A stretch of DNA of 64,000 bases from Marinigracilibium pacificum (GTDB lineage Bacteria > Bacteroidota > Bacteroidia > Cytophagales > Cyclobacteriaceae): contig NZ_JABBNU010000005.1 in assembly GCF_012926615.1 (NCBI RefSeq), positions 345,509 through 409,508 on the forward strand, given 5' to 3'. This document shows positions 28,017-38,099 of the stretch, piece after piece (position 1 is the first letter of the stretch; each line of letters opens with the position of its first letter). The position numbers were made by a program, and so were the translations under genes. The notes beneath the pieces are model-generated. The model did no database searches. It saw only the letters and a program-made list of their open reading frames with translations, and was not told the DNA's origin.

Positions 28017-28649
28017 ATGGAAGCAAAATTAATACAAATACATCCGGACAATCCTAATCCTAAAAAGATAAAGGAGGTTGCACAAGTACTTTCAGAAGGA
28101 GGAGTTGTTATATACCCTACAGACACTGTATATGGAATGGGTTGTGATTTAACTAACAGCAAAGCCATTGAAAGAGTGTGTCGTATAAAGCAGGTTTCAT
28201 CTAAAAAACTTGATCTGTCATTTATCTGTTATGATCTTTCACACATCAGTGAATATGCCAAAAACATTGATAATAGCACTTTCAAGCTAATGAAAAGAGC
28301 GCTACCAGGGCCTTACACTTTCATACTTAATGCATCGAGTAAAGTTCCGAAAATTCTAAACGTAAAAAAGAAAACTGTTGGTATACGTGTACCTGATAAT
28401 AATATCCCCAGAGAAATTGTCAACGAACTAGGCAATCCGATTATCACTACATCAATTAAAGATGAAGATGAAATTATCGAATACAGTACTGATCCATCAC
28501 TAATTTATGAAAAATTCAAAAATCTTGTTGATATAGTAATCGATGGAGGTTTTGGCGGTAACATAGGATCAACCGTAATTGATTGTTCTGGTAATCAGGC
28601 AGAGCTTTTAAGAGAGGGGCTAGGTAAAATTGACGAACTGTTAATTTAA
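28017..28649 (+). CDS. Sua5/YciO/YrdC-type L-threonylcarbamoyladenylate synthase
   Basis: 210 residues, a single YrdC-like domain. VIYPTDTVYGMGCDLTNSKAIERVCRIKQ (31-59) is the nucleotide-binding signature; ALPGPYTFILNAS and VGIRVPDN follow. TsaC/Sua5 enzymes make threonylcarbamoyl-AMP for the t6A37 modification of ANN-decoding tRNAs. The KKLDLSF segment and short length resemble the YciO subgroup, whose role in t6A synthesis is less certain, so I leave the symbol blank. Cytoplasmic. ATG at 28017, divergent from mltG. Confidence 0.88.
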   Translation: MEAKLIQIHPDNPNPKKIKEVAQVLSEGGVVIYPTDTVYGMGCDLTNSKAIERVCRIKQVSSKKLDLSFICYDLSHISEYAKNIDNSTFKLMKRALPGPYTFILNASSKVPKILNVKKKTVGIRVPDNNIPREIVNELGNPIITTSIKDEDEIIEYSTDPSLIYEKFKNLVDIVIDGGFGGNIGSTVIDCSGNQAELLREGLGKIDELLI

Positions 28650-28801
28650 ATATTTAAAAGTCAACAAAAACCTTACTTTCATCAAAACTTAAGCTGGTTA
28701 GATACATATTTAGAAGCCTCGTAAAAACTACATCGTTTTAAACCTCACTAAACAAAATTTTAATCTAAATCACACTATTCAAACAGTGTAATTCAAAATA
28801 A

Positions 28802-28836
28802 AATTTCGATACTTTTGGCAAAAAAGCATCGAAATT
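28802..28836. promoter_or_regulatory. Inverted repeat around a -7-like element
   Basis: AATTTCGAT (28802-28810) and ATCGAAATT (28828-28836) are exact inverse copies. Between them TACTTTTG (28810-28817) fits the Bacteroidota -7 consensus TAnnTTTG. No clear -33 TTG is present at the right distance. It may control the YfiR-like gene that starts 106 bp downstream. Confidence 0.35.
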
Positions 28837-28941
28837 ATTCTTCTACTATACATCAATTCAACTAACCCGTTAAGCCTCAATCTTTTTTCTTAGCCGCATT
28901 GTGAGCAGTTTTGCACAACCATAAAGAAAACTAGTTACCGA

Positions 28942-29445
28942 ATGAAAACATTTTTTAAATTTTTATTTATTACAGTTTTGGCTGCATCAATAAATTTTAA
29001 TGGTGAGGCTCAAAACGAAAAAATTAAAACTGCCTTTTTATATCAGTTTTCAAGATACATCCAATGGCCTGCTCAAAACAGCAGCTTTGTATACGGTGTA
29101 TATGGTGATGGTCCGATTTATAATGCGTTAGCAAATATGGCTAAAACAAGATCAGGCTCTTCACAAAATTTTAAGGTAGTGAAAATTACAAATCTTGATG
29201 ATGCATTGAATTGCAACATATTATTTGTAACAGATCAAATAAATGATATTGATGCAGTGAAACAAACGATAGGCAAATCGCCAACATTAGTTGTTTCTGA
29301 AAAAGACGGATTTGGAAAAAAAGGTTCAGAAATAAACTTCACCAACAAACAAGGGAAGTTAAGGTTTGAACTAAACACAAAAAGTGCTGAAGAAAAAGGA
29401 TTAATGGTATCAGGTGAATTAAAAAACCTTGCCATTTTATTATAA
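28942..29445 (+). CDS. YfiR/DUF4154-family periplasmic protein
   Basis: 167 residues with a signal peptide (about 1-23, ending NGEAQ). The opening of the mature part (EKIKTAFLYQFSRYIQWP) and the end (GLMVSGELKNLAILL) are typical of the YfiR/DUF4154 family. In Pseudomonas YfiR is a periplasmic inhibitor of the diguanylate cyclase YfiN, but Bacteroidota members often stand alone, as this one does: no cyclase is adjacent. Length is normal. ATG at 28942; 292 bp of non-coding DNA lies upstream. Confidence 0.85.
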   Translation: MKTFFKFLFITVLAASINFNGEAQNEKIKTAFLYQFSRYIQWPAQNSSFVYGVYGDGPIYNALANMAKTRSGSSQNFKVVKITNLDDALNCNILFVTDQINDIDAVKQTIGKSPTLVVSEKDGFGKKGSEINFTNKQGKLRFELNTKSAEEKGLMVSGELKNLAILL

Positions 29446-29566
29446 AGATTTCATGGTTTATAGTGGTTGTTTAGGTTTTAGTTGATTAGTGCTAGTTGGT
29501 TAGTAAAATGGCTGTTCTTTTAGATCAGTCATTTTTTTTTGGTATTTTTTGAAGCATTTTTACAAT

Positions 29567-30181
29567 ATGACTAAAGAATTTCCAATCATAGACACCCAAT
29601 ATTTCCCATCTATAGCATGGTGGGCTGAAATAGCCAGCCAAGATTCAATAGCATTAGAAAAACATGAGTTTTTTGAAAAGCAAACATATCGAAATCGCTG
29701 CCATATACTTGGGCCAAACAATATTGTTCGTCTTACAGTTCCTGTGATTGGAGCACAAAAGAAAATCAAAACCAAAGACATAAAAATAGACAACTCTCAG
29801 AGATGGCAGGCTATCCATGAGCGTAGCATCCAGGCATCATATGGCAAAAGTCCATTTTACGATCATTATATAGACTACCTCCTACCCTTTTTTCAAAAGC
29901 AATATAATTACCTTTGGGACCTAAACCTGGATACCCTGACAACATGTCGTGACTTACTCGGACTTTCTGTCAAGCTTGAAGAAACCAGTTTTTATTCAAA
30001 AAACCACCCATACGACCTTCGTTCGTTGATCAGCCCTAAAAAACCACTGGAAGATTCTCTTAAATATAAATCAAAATCTTACTTTCAGTGTTTTGGCAAT
30101 AAATTTGAGAGTAATTTAAGTGTTTTAGACCTAATTTTCTGTGAAGGTCCAAATGCAATAAGTTATATTAAGGAGCATTAA
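29567..30181 (+). CDS. WbqC-like family protein
   Basis: 204 residues from the ATG at 29567 (an in-frame TTG at 29549 is less likely). YFPSIAWWAEIASQDSIALEKHEFFEKQTYRNRCHI and SQRWQAIHERSIQASYGKSPFYDHYIDYL are the conserved blocks of the WbqC family. Such genes occur in O-antigen clusters and, in Bacteroidota, near signal peptidase lepB; a role in surface sugar or transfer chemistry is suspected but not settled. Cytoplasmic, no membrane segment. Stands alone upstream of clpC. Confidence 0.9.
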   Translation: MTKEFPIIDTQYFPSIAWWAEIASQDSIALEKHEFFEKQTYRNRCHILGPNNIVRLTVPVIGAQKKIKTKDIKIDNSQRWQAIHERSIQASYGKSPFYDHYIDYLLPFFQKQYNYLWDLNLDTLTTCRDLLGLSVKLEETSFYSKNHPYDLRSLISPKKPLEDSLKYKSKSYFQCFGNKFESNLSVLDLIFCEGPNAISYIKEH

Positions 30182-30300
30182 AAACAGATATAAAACAATA
30201 CAAATAATTATTACGTTAATTAGTATAATTCAAAAGAATTAAATAGATTGATTGATGCGATTCATCGATTAAAATCTTATTAAAAATCAGCCAGATTAGA

Positions 30301-32841
30301 ATGGAAGCAAAATTTTCAAATAGAGTAAAAGAGGTGATCTCAATGAGCCGTGAAGAAGCACTGCGACTGGGACATGAATATATTGGTACAGAGCACCTCC
30401 TGCTGGGCATGATTCGTGAAGGTGAAGGTGTAGCGATCAGCTTACTTAAAAAGCTTGGAGTTTCTATCGAGGAATTAAAAGAAACAATAGAACAAAACAC
30501 TAAGTCTACAGCAGGAAGTAATGTTAAGAATCTGGCTAATATACCATTGACCAGACAGTCTGAGAAAGTTCTGAAGATCACATATCTTGAAGCAAAAATT
30601 TTTAAGAGTCAGCTTATAGGTACTGAACATTTATTATTGAGTATTCTTCGTGATGAAGATAATATTGCAACACAAATCCTCGAGAAATTCGATGTGACTT
30701 ATGATGTAGTAAAAGATCTGTTAGAATATCAAATGAATCACCCTAGCGCATCATCTGACACAGACGATGGCGATGAGGAGACTTCAAGAATATTCGGTAG
30801 CGGATCATCATCAGGAAGTACTAGCTCATCAAAGTCTACTGAGAAATCCAGAACTCCTGTTCTTGATAACTTCGGTAGAGACCTGACAAAGCTGGCAGAA
30901 GAAGACAAACTTGACCCAATAGTAGGTCGCGAAAAAGAAATTGAGCGAGTAGCTCAAATCTTAAGTAGAAGAAAAAAGAACAATCCGGTATTAATCGGAG
31001 AACCTGGTGTAGGTAAAACAGCGATTGCTGAAGGTCTTGCACTACGTATTGTTCAGAAAAAGGTATCAAGAGTTCTCTTTAATAAAAGAGTTGTTACACT
31101 GGATTTAGCATCGTTAGTAGCTGGCACAAAATATCGTGGTCAGTTTGAAGAGCGTATGAAAGCTGTAATGGGTGAGCTTGAAAAGTCTCCGGATGTAATT
31201 CTATTCATAGATGAATTACACACTATTGTTGGTGCCGGTGGAGCTTCAGGGTCACTAGACGCTTCAAACATGTTCAAACCAGCTCTTGCCAGAGGTGAAA
31301 TACAATGTATTGGTGCAACTACTCTTGACGAATATCGACAGTATATTGAAAAGGATGGTGCCTTAGCCAGAAGATTCCAAATCGTTATGGTTGATGCAAC
31401 AACTCCTGAAGAAACAATGGAGATCCTTAACAATATCAAAGATAAATATGAGAGCCATCATAATGTAAACTATACACCTGAAGCTATTGAAGCTTGTGTA
31501 AAGTTATCTGACAGATACATAAGTGACAGGTATCTTCCGGACAAGGCAATTGATATCCTTGATGAGGCAGGAGCAAGAGTACATATTAATAATATCCATG
31601 TTCCCGATGAAATTCTAAATCTTGAGAAGGCAATCGAGGATATTAAGGAAGAGAAGAACAAGGTAGTCAAAAGTCAGAAATATGAAGAGGCTGCTCAGTT
31701 AAGAGATAAAGAAAAGAAATTATTAGAACAGCTTGACTTCGAGAAAAAGAAGTGGGAAGAAGACACTAAAACTAAAAGATACACCGTTGATGAATCTGCT
31801 GTCGCTGATGTGATCGCGATGATGACGGGAATTCCAACCAAGCGTATTGCTGAAACAGAAAGCGTTAAGCTTCTCGGAATGAGAGAAGAGTTGAAAACAA
31901 ACGTTATTGGTCAGGATGAAGCTATCAATAAGTTAACAAAGGCTATTCAAAGAACTCGTGTAGGTTTGAAAGATCCTAGAAAGCCAATTGGATCATTTAT
32001 TTTCTTAGGACCTACCGGTGTGGGTAAAACTGAATTAGCTAAAGTTCTCTCTACTTACTTGTTTGACAAGAAGGATAGTTTAATTAGAATTGACATGTCT
32101 GAATACATGGAGAAATTCTCTGTTTCAAGACTTGTCGGAGCGCCTCCAGGCTATGTAGGATATGAAGAAGGTGGTCAGCTTACTGAAAAAGTAAGACGTA
32201 AACCATACAGTGTAGTTCTTCTTGATGAAATCGAGAAAGCCCACCCTGATGTGTTTAACCTGCTTCTTCAAGTTTTAGATGACGGTATTCTTACTGATGG
32301 CCTTGGAAGAAGAGTTGACTTCAGAAACACAATTATCATCATGACTTCTAATATTGGTGTTAGAGATTTAAAAGATTTCGGAGCCGGAATCGGATTTAGC
32401 ACTAAGAAGAAACAGGAGAGCATGGATGAGATCATGAAGTCTACAATTCAAAGTGCACTTAAGAAAGCTTTCAGTCCTGAATTCCTTAACAGACTTGATG
32501 ATGTGATCGTATTTAACTCTCTTGAAAGAGAACATATCCATCAGATCATCGATCTTTCTCTGGAAAAACTTTTCAGTAGAATTAAGGATATTGGCTACGA
32601 TGTAGAATTAACAGATGCAGCTAAAGATTTCTTGTCAGAAAAGGGTTACGATCCTCAATATGGAGCAAGACCGCTCAACAGAGCAATACAGCGCTATCTT
32701 GAAGACAGTGTAGCAGAAGAAATCCTTAAAGGGGAAATTTCAGAAGGAGACATCATTCTTGCAGATTATGAAACAGGTAAAGATAACCTGACGCTTTCTA
32801 TCAAGAGAGCAAAAAAATCTGCTAAAAAGGATGAAGAGTAA
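30301..32841 (+). CDS. clpC: ATP-dependent Clp protease ATPase subunit ClpC
   Basis: 846 residues. Two Clp N repeats (about 1-145, [25 protein letters not shown] and [19 protein letters not shown]), a Ser-rich linker (about 160-185), first AAA+ domain with Walker A GEPGVGKT (233-240) and [12 protein letters not shown], a UVR-type middle domain (about 450-490, [22 protein letters not shown]), second AAA+ domain with Walker A GPTGVGKT (570-577), and the D2-small domain with [16 protein letters not shown]. ClpC unfolds proteins for ClpP and, with the UVR domain, is ClpC rather than ClpB or ClpA. ATG at 30301; strong terminator after the stop. Confidence 0.97.
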   Translation: MEAKFSNRVKEVISMSREEALRLGHEYIGTEHLLLGMIREGEGVAISLLKKLGVSIEELKETIEQNTKSTAGSNVKNLANIPLTRQSEKVLKITYLEAKIFKSQLIGTEHLLLSILRDEDNIATQILEKFDVTYDVVKDLLEYQMNHPSASSDTDDGDEETSRIFGSGSSSGSTSSSKSTEKSRTPVLDNFGRDLTKLAEEDKLDPIVGREKEIERVAQILSRRKKNNPVLIGEPGVGKTAIAEGLALRIVQKKVSRVLFNKRVVTLDLASLVAGTKYRGQFEERMKAVMGELEKSPDVILFIDELHTIVGAGGASGSLDASNMFKPALARGEIQCIGATTLDEYRQYIEKDGALARRFQIVMVDATTPEETMEILNNIKDKYESHHNVNYTPEAIEACVKLSDRYISDRYLPDKAIDILDEAGARVHINNIHVPDEILNLEKAIEDIKEEKNKVVKSQKYEEAAQLRDKEKKLLEQLDFEKKKWEEDTKTKRYTVDESAVADVIAMMTGIPTKRIAETESVKLLGMREELKTNVIGQDEAINKLTKAIQRTRVGLKDPRKPIGSFIFLGPTGVGKTELAKVLSTYLFDKKDSLIRIDMSEYMEKFSVSRLVGAPPGYVGYEEGGQLTEKVRRKPYSVVLLDEIEKAHPDVFNLLLQVLDDGILTDGLGRRVDFRNTIIIMTSNIGVRDLKDFGAGIGFSTKKKQESMDEIMKSTIQSALKKAFSPEFLNRLDDVIVFNSLEREHIHQIIDLSLEKLFSRIKDIGYDVELTDAAKDFLSEKGYDPQYGARPLNRAIQRYLEDSVAEEILKGEISEGDIILADYETGKDNLTLSIKRAKKSAKKDEE

Positions 32842-32868
32842 TTAAAAACTTTATGTTTATAAATAAGA

Positions 32869-32898
32869 AGCCCGGGTTAAAATCCGGGTTATTTTTTT
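32869..32898. terminator. Bidirectional terminator between clpC and the VWA-like gene
   Basis: AGCCCGG (32869-32875) pairs with CCGGGTT (32884-32890), followed by a T-run on the plus strand; the two genes converge here. Confidence 0.75.
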
Positions 32899-32900
32899 AC

Positions 32901-34985
32901 TTAATATCCACCGTAAAATTTCCTGAGAAACCATTCTATGGAAATCCATATCAACAAAACAACAAGCAACCAACTCCACTCTACCAATGATCGATACATG
33001 GTTTTAGAGTGAATTCTTATAGTATTATCTACTGCCAGACTTTCAGATATTTCATCAATTTGCTCCGTAGTATAAAATTCTCCGGCCTGTTTATTTACAA
33101 AAAACTGTAAGTCATTCCAGTTAGCCTTAAGATTATTTTTTTCTATGCTAAATAGCTTTATCACAAATTGCCCACTATCTGAAACAGGCTTACCTTCAAA
33201 TTTTGCCTGAGCCTCAAACCTATAAACACCTGCAGATAATCCTGTAATACTATATGGTGTCCTGCTATTATTAAATTCATACTCATTAATCAGAGAATCG
33301 TTTCTGAATAATTTTAAGGATAGAGGATTTCCATACACCGGCTCATAAATATCATTATAAAATTCAGCTATAATATTTAAGCTCTCCTGCTCCAAAATCT
33401 CCCTGTCCTGTGGATATACTTTAAACCTTTTTTTATCAGTATCAGCAGTTAGCCAGCGGACAGTCTGATTAATAATTTCATCAAAAACTTCATTTTTCCC
33501 GGTTTCCTTATGTTCCATTAGCCTTACAGCCCACCATTTTGTACCAAACAATAGTGCTTTCTTATTGCCATTATCCTGATCAAGAACTAATAAAGGCCTA
33601 CCAGTATTTATTCCATTCACCTGTTGTTCAAGAATTACCTGCCCACCACTTGTAATCGAATACTCACCAAATGGAGTTATTACCGGAGGAACATCAGCCA
33701 AAACCGAAGGAGTACTTTCAGGTAAAGAAAATAGATTAAAAGACGAATTTAATACCGGAGTCACATAATCTATCTGACCACCTATCTGACCAATTGATAA
33801 CCCTCTGTAAATATTCGAAACATAAATAATTTCCTGTTTTTCTATTCCTGTTATAAACACAGGAGCTTTAAATTTTCGTTCTATAGTACGAAAAATATTA
33901 ATTTCATTTACAGAGGAAGGGAAGCCATGCATTATTACCAAATTTGGCTTCATACTTGAATTCATCAAAGTATCCCTGCCATTCAATGATTTAATATACA
34001 GGCTAACTTCATAGCCATCTTTGGTCTCAATAGCTGATCGGATAGCGCCAATATCAGGATGAGGTGCATTTGCATATATCAGCACTTTCTTTTTACCCTC
34101 AAGGACCTCGATAAAAATCTTCTCCTTATTATTAAGAAGGTTTTTTTCACCATCAAGGGAATTAACTACAAGATCATACTCAATAAGCCCTTTACTTGAA
34201 GCCTCAGGATAAAAATTAAAATCATAAGACTGAACATCATTTTTAACAGCAATCAAGGTATCAGCTACAACCTTTTGATCTTTTAACAGACGAATATTCA
34301 ATTCTTCTCCAAGAGCTTTTTCCGCTAGAACTTTAATATTCACAGGAAATTTATTCCCTTGATATGCAATAGAATTCGTCAAGACATCTGTTATAGCCAC
34401 ATCTTTATAAGTTGTAGTATCTCCTACACCAATAGCCGAAACATTAAAAGGATAATTTTTATATCTTACATCAACTCCCCGATTAATAATCCCATCTGAA
34501 ACAATAATCACATGAGATAAATTTTGATTTCCATACCTGTTTAGAACATAATCAAAAAAGTAATTCAGGTTGGTATTATTTACATCATTAACGATATCTT
34601 CAGCATTATCGTAATTATTTCCACTTAGATCAGAGACAATTACTTCTAGACCTTGCTTTTCATATTGATCTTTTAATTGATCAACCTTCCTTTTTAAAGC
34701 AATTAAATCTGTCGAATCAGTTGCTTCTGCAATACTTTGAGTATTATCAATACCTATTAGCAAAAGTGGCTTCTCATCTTCATTCACCAATTGCTTTATT
34801 ACCGGATCGAGCAATAAAAACAAAAGAATAAACACAAAAACACCTCTAAGTATAGCTAATACAATATTCAGGGTTTTGCCCCACGGCGATTTTGCAGAAT
34901 ACAAAAAATAAGCAACACCTGCTGCTACTAGGATCATCGGTAACAGCCAGAATAAACTATATTGAGTTGAAATATCTGATGCCAT
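32901..34985 (-). CDS. VWA-like membrane protein (large Bacteroidota family)
   Basis: 694 residues with two N-terminal membrane helices (about 12-30 and 41-60), a large extracytoplasmic part and a C-terminal helix (about 668-686). The segment after the second helix resembles a von Willebrand A domain: LLIGIDNTQSI (Asp80, Thr82, Ser84) stands where the metal site DxSxS is expected, followed by HVIIVSDGIINRG. Later come Ig-like strands and a segment resembling the glutamine-amidotransferase-like part of similar proteins (KVLIYANAPHPDIGAIRSAI, LVIMHGFPS). The function of these proteins is unknown; envelope assembly is possible. Single gene, ATG at 34985. Confidence 0.75.
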   Translation of the reverse strand: MASDISTQYSLFWLLPMILVAAGVAYFLYSAKSPWGKTLNIVLAILRGVFVFILLFLLLDPVIKQLVNEDEKPLLLIGIDNTQSIAEATDSTDLIALKRKVDQLKDQYEKQGLEVIVSDLSGNNYDNAEDIVNDVNNTNLNYFFDYVLNRYGNQNLSHVIIVSDGIINRGVDVRYKNYPFNVSAIGVGDTTTYKDVAITDVLTNSIAYQGNKFPVNIKVLAEKALGEELNIRLLKDQKVVADTLIAVKNDVQSYDFNFYPEASSKGLIEYDLVVNSLDGEKNLLNNKEKIFIEVLEGKKKVLIYANAPHPDIGAIRSAIETKDGYEVSLYIKSLNGRDTLMNSSMKPNLVIMHGFPSSVNEINIFRTIERKFKAPVFITGIEKQEIIYVSNIYRGLSIGQIGGQIDYVTPVLNSSFNLFSLPESTPSVLADVPPVITPFGEYSITSGGQVILEQQVNGINTGRPLLVLDQDNGNKKALLFGTKWWAVRLMEHKETGKNEVFDEIINQTVRWLTADTDKKRFKVYPQDREILEQESLNIIAEFYNDIYEPVYGNPLSLKLFRNDSLINEYEFNNSRTPYSITGLSAGVYRFEAQAKFEGKPVSDSGQFVIKLFSIEKNNLKANWNDLQFFVNKQAGEFYTTEQIDEISESLAVDNTIRIHSKTMYRSLVEWSWLLVVLLIWISIEWFLRKFYGGY

Positions 34986-35039
34986 AAAATGGACGAGTTA
35001 ATTTCTAAATCTACAAAATAAAAACTCCTCAAACATAAA

Positions 35040-35070
35040 AAAAGGGGGTTAAATACCCCCTTTTAATTTT
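35040..35070. terminator. Terminator downstream of fabG
   Basis: AAAAGGGGG (35040-35048) pairs with CCCCCTTTT (35056-35064); runs of A and T on both sides allow function in both directions. Confidence 0.8.
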
Positions 35071-35085
35071 TTTATTATGCTTTGA

Positions 35086-35832
35086 TCAAGTCAGCATTCC
35101 GCCATCTACCTGAACTACTTGTCCAGTTATATAAGCAGACATATCAGATCCAAGGAAAACACAAAGATTTGCAACATCCTCTGGTGTACCTCCACGCTTC
35201 AAAGGAATAGCATCTCTCCATCCCTGAACAGTCTTTTCATCAAGCACATCAGTCATTTCAGTTTCAATAAACCCAGGAGCAACTACATTTGCTCTGATAT
35301 TTCTTGAACCTAATTCAAGTGCTACTGACTTAGTAAAACCAACAATTCCTGCTTTGGATGCAGAATAATTTGCCTGTCCGGCATTACCCTTTACTCCAAC
35401 TACAGAAGACATATTGATAATAGAACCACTTTTTTGCTTCATAAAAGTTCTTGTTGCAGCTTTAACAGTATTGAAACAAGACTTAAGGTTAACATTGATA
35501 ACCTCATCCCACATTTCCTCCGTCATTCTCATCAACAAATTATCACGAGTAATACCTGCGTTATTAATTAAAACGTCAAGCTGACCAAACTCAGCTACCA
35601 CATCATTAATCAATTGTTCTGCAGCTTTAAAATCAGACGCGTCTGATCGGAATCCTTTTGCTTTTATACCAAATGCTTCAAGTTCCTTTTCAAGAGCCTG
35701 ACCTTTCTCAACACTTGAAAGGTAGGTGAATGCAACATTAGCTCCTGCTTCTGCATAAGAAGTTGCAATAGCTCTTCCAATTCCTTTAGAAGCACCGGTT
35801 ATTAAGGCTACTTTGCCATCTAATAATTTCAT
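35086..35832 (-). CDS. fabG: 3-oxoacyl-[acyl-carrier-protein] reductase FabG
   Basis: 248 residues, a short-chain dehydrogenase. NADPH-binding TGASKGIG (12-19), the NNAG motif, the catalytic Ser in INMSS, and YSASKAG (Tyr and Lys of the YxxxK motif) are all present, with the C-terminal ITGQVVQVDGGMLT ending typical of FabG. It reduces beta-ketoacyl-ACP in fatty acid elongation in the cytoplasm. Length matches E. coli FabG (244). No other fab gene is adjacent. ATG at 35832. Confidence 0.93.
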   Translation of the reverse strand: MKLLDGKVALITGASKGIGRAIATSYAEAGANVAFTYLSSVEKGQALEKELEAFGIKAKGFRSDASDFKAAEQLINDVVAEFGQLDVLINNAGITRDNLLMRMTEEMWDEVINVNLKSCFNTVKAATRTFMKQKSGSIINMSSVVGVKGNAGQANYSASKAGIVGFTKSVALELGSRNIRANVVAPGFIETEMTDVLDEKTVQGWRDAIPLKRGGTPEDVANLCVFLGSDMSAYITGQVVQVDGGMLT

Positions 35833-35982
35833 CTTTTAATAATTTAAATTTGAAAGCTCACAGAATCAGTCTGGTATCGCTCAAAAATATAAGTAATCAA
35901 GGTTGTGTAAGGCAAATCTAGGAATATTTATCAATTATATCTGCCTGTGGAATGATAAATAGCTCGCCAGCTTGTTAATTCA

Positions 35983-36012
35983 TTGCATATCTGAGCAAAT
36001 AACGTAAATTTG
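35983..36012 (+). promoter_or_regulatory. Bacteroidota-type promoter of lpdA
   Basis: TTG at 35983-35985, a 19-bp spacer and TAAATTTG at 36005-36012 fit the primary-sigma consensus of the phylum (TTG-N19-TAnnTTTG). Transcription would start around 36018, leaving a leader of about 40 bases. Confidence 0.7.
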
Positions 36013-36058
36013 CAACATCCATAAATGATTCAAACACACCAAATAAAAAAATAGAAGA

Positions 36059-37453
36059 ATGTCAGCAAAATATGATTTAATAGTTGTGGGATCAGGTCCC
36101 GGAGGTTATGTAGCCGCAATACGTGCTAGCCAACTAGGCATGAAAGTAGCTGTGGTTGAAAAGGAATCTTTAGGTGGCATTTGCCTTAACTGGGGCTGTA
36201 TTCCAACAAAAGCGTTATTAAAAAGTGCTAACGTTTTTGAATACATAAGCCATGCTGAAGACTACGGTATAAAAATCAAGGATGCTAAGCCTGATTTTGA
36301 AGGAATGGTGAAAAGAAGCCGGGGTGTTGCTGACAGCATGAGTAAAGGAATTCAATTTCTTTTCAAAAAGAATAAAATAGATGTTATCAATGGATTTGGT
36401 AAGGTTCAGCCAAACAAAGTAGTTGAAGTAACTGATGCTGATGGAAAAGCTACCAAATACCAGGCAAAAAATATAATTATTGCTACTGGTGGAAGATCAA
36501 GAGAATTACCAAACCTTCCTATTGATAACAAAAAAATTATCGGATACAGAAAAGCAATGAGCCTTGAGAAACAACCTAAGTCGATGGTTGTTGTTGGTTC
36601 TGGTGCTATCGGTGTTGAATTTGCATATTTCTATAACTCAATTGGAACTGAAGTTACAATTGTTGAATATCTTGACAGAATTGTTCCTGTAGAAGATGAA
36701 GAGGTAAGCAAGCAGCTTGAGAGAACTTACAAAAAAGCAGGCATGAAAATCATGACCAGCTCAGAAGTTACAAATGTTGATACGAAAGGTAAAAACTGCA
36801 AAGTAACTGTAAAAACTAAAAAAGGTGAAGAACAGCTTGAAGCTGAAGTTGTCCTTTCAGCAGTTGGAATCTCTACAAATCTTGAAGGAATCGGTCTTGA
36901 AGATGTAGGTATCTCTACAGACAAAGGTAAAGTAATCGTTGATAAATACTACCAGACTAACATGCCTGGTTACTATGCTATCGGTGACATCGTACACGGA
37001 CCTGCTCTTGCTCACGTAGCATCAGCTGAAGGCATTATTTGTGTAGAGAAAATGGCCGGAGAAAACCCTGAACCTCTTGACTACAACAATATTCCTGGAT
37101 GTACTTACTGTTCTCCTGAAATTGCTTCGGTTGGTTATACTGAAAAGCAGGCTAAAGAGGCTGGATATGATATCAAAGTAGGTAAATTCCCATTTTCAGC
37201 ATCAGGAAAAGCTAAGGCAGCAGGCGCACATGAAGGCTTCGTGAAATTAATATTTGACGCTAAATATGGTGAGCTTTTAGGCGGACACATGATAGGTGCA
37301 AATGTTACTGAAATGATCGCTGAAATTGTTGCTGTTAGAAAACTTGAAACAACGGGTCACGAACTAATTAAGACGGTTCACCCTCACCCAACAATGTCTG
37401 AAGCAATAATGGAAGCAGCTGCAGCAGCTTATGACGAGGTAATTCACCTTTAA
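36059..37453 (+). CDS. lpdA: Dihydrolipoyl dehydrogenase
   Basis: 464 residues. FAD-binding GSGPGGYVAA (11-20), redox disulfide in GGICLNWGCIPTK (Cys42 and Cys47), NAD-binding VVVGSGAIGVEFAYF, second FAD motif YAIGDIVHGPALAHVASAEG, and the interface HPHPTMSE with the catalytic His/Glu pair. This is the E3 subunit that reoxidises lipoamide in pyruvate and 2-oxoglutarate dehydrogenases and the glycine cleavage system. No E1/E2 gene is adjacent. ATG at 36059 behind a clear promoter, followed by a strong terminator, so it is transcribed alone. Confidence 0.97.
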   Translation: MSAKYDLIVVGSGPGGYVAAIRASQLGMKVAVVEKESLGGICLNWGCIPTKALLKSANVFEYISHAEDYGIKIKDAKPDFEGMVKRSRGVADSMSKGIQFLFKKNKIDVINGFGKVQPNKVVEVTDADGKATKYQAKNIIIATGGRSRELPNLPIDNKKIIGYRKAMSLEKQPKSMVVVGSGAIGVEFAYFYNSIGTEVTIVEYLDRIVPVEDEEVSKQLERTYKKAGMKIMTSSEVTNVDTKGKNCKVTVKTKKGEEQLEAEVVLSAVGISTNLEGIGLEDVGISTDKGKVIVDKYYQTNMPGYYAIGDIVHGPALAHVASAEGIICVEKMAGENPEPLDYNNIPGCTYCSPEIASVGYTEKQAKEAGYDIKVGKFPFSASGKAKAAGAHEGFVKLIFDAKYGELLGGHMIGANVTEMIAEIVAVRKLETTGHELIKTVHPHPTMSEAIMEAAAAAYDEVIHL

Positions 37454-37473
37454 TAAAAGATACATTAGTCAAT

Positions 37474-37502
37474 AAAAAAGCCGGGATATCCCGGCTTTTT
37501 TA
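37474..37502 (+). terminator. Terminator of lpdA
   Basis: GCCGGG (37480-37485) pairs with CCCGGC (37490-37495), loop ATAT, followed by seven T. Confidence 0.9.
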
Positions 37503-37534
37503 TTATCAATTCTAATTGTTTGTTATGAGGGGCA

Positions 37535-37945
37535 TTATATAGACAAAGACTCTAAGTTTTCTTGAGATAATGGCTTGTTAATATACTTTTTAACATAGCT
37601 ATACTTTTGAGACTTATTAACATCCTGAGGATTGATCGAAGATGTTAACATAACAATCTTGCATTGCCCCTTTGTATCATCAGATAGTTTTTCAAATTCA
37701 TCAAGAAACTGAAAGCCATCCATTAAAGGCATGTCAATATCAAGAAATATAACTTCCGGTAAAACTTTACCAATATTATCTCCAAGTTTTTCAATATTTC
37801 TCAGGAATTCGATTGCACTTTTTGCACCAGTATGAACAAAAATATGCTCAGTAATATTTGCGGCTTCGATCATTTTCTGATTTATCAGATTATCGATCTC
37901 ATTATCATCAATGAGCATTACCGAAAAGTATTTCTTATCTGCCAT
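37535..37945 (-). CDS. Stand-alone response regulator receiver (CheY-like)
   Basis: 136 residues, a receiver domain only. VMLIDDNEIDN gives the acidic pocket, VIFLDIDMPLMDG the phosphoacceptor Asp, IVMLTSS the Thr/Ser switch and YINKPLS the conserved Lys. The long loop before the phosphoacceptor (EFLRNIEKLGDNIGKVLPEV) is typical of Bacteroidota Rcp1-like receivers, which usually act with hybrid kinases or phytochromes. No kinase is adjacent. ATG at 37945. Output unknown. Confidence 0.93.
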   Translation of the reverse strand: MADKKYFSVMLIDDNEIDNLINQKMIEAANITEHIFVHTGAKSAIEFLRNIEKLGDNIGKVLPEVIFLDIDMPLMDGFQFLDEFEKLSDDTKGQCKIVMLTSSINPQDVNKSQKYSYVKKYINKPLSQENLESLSI

Positions 37946-38099
37946 CTATTTTTTACTTAAATCCTGTTATAATTTTTCGAGTATTGTTACCAAAATAAAA
38001 CATTTCGACTGAAACCTCAAAGATTGCAGTTCAAATATGTTGTTTTGCTACACAATATATACAGAGACTTTATACAATCAAAATATTTTTGTAATCTCG

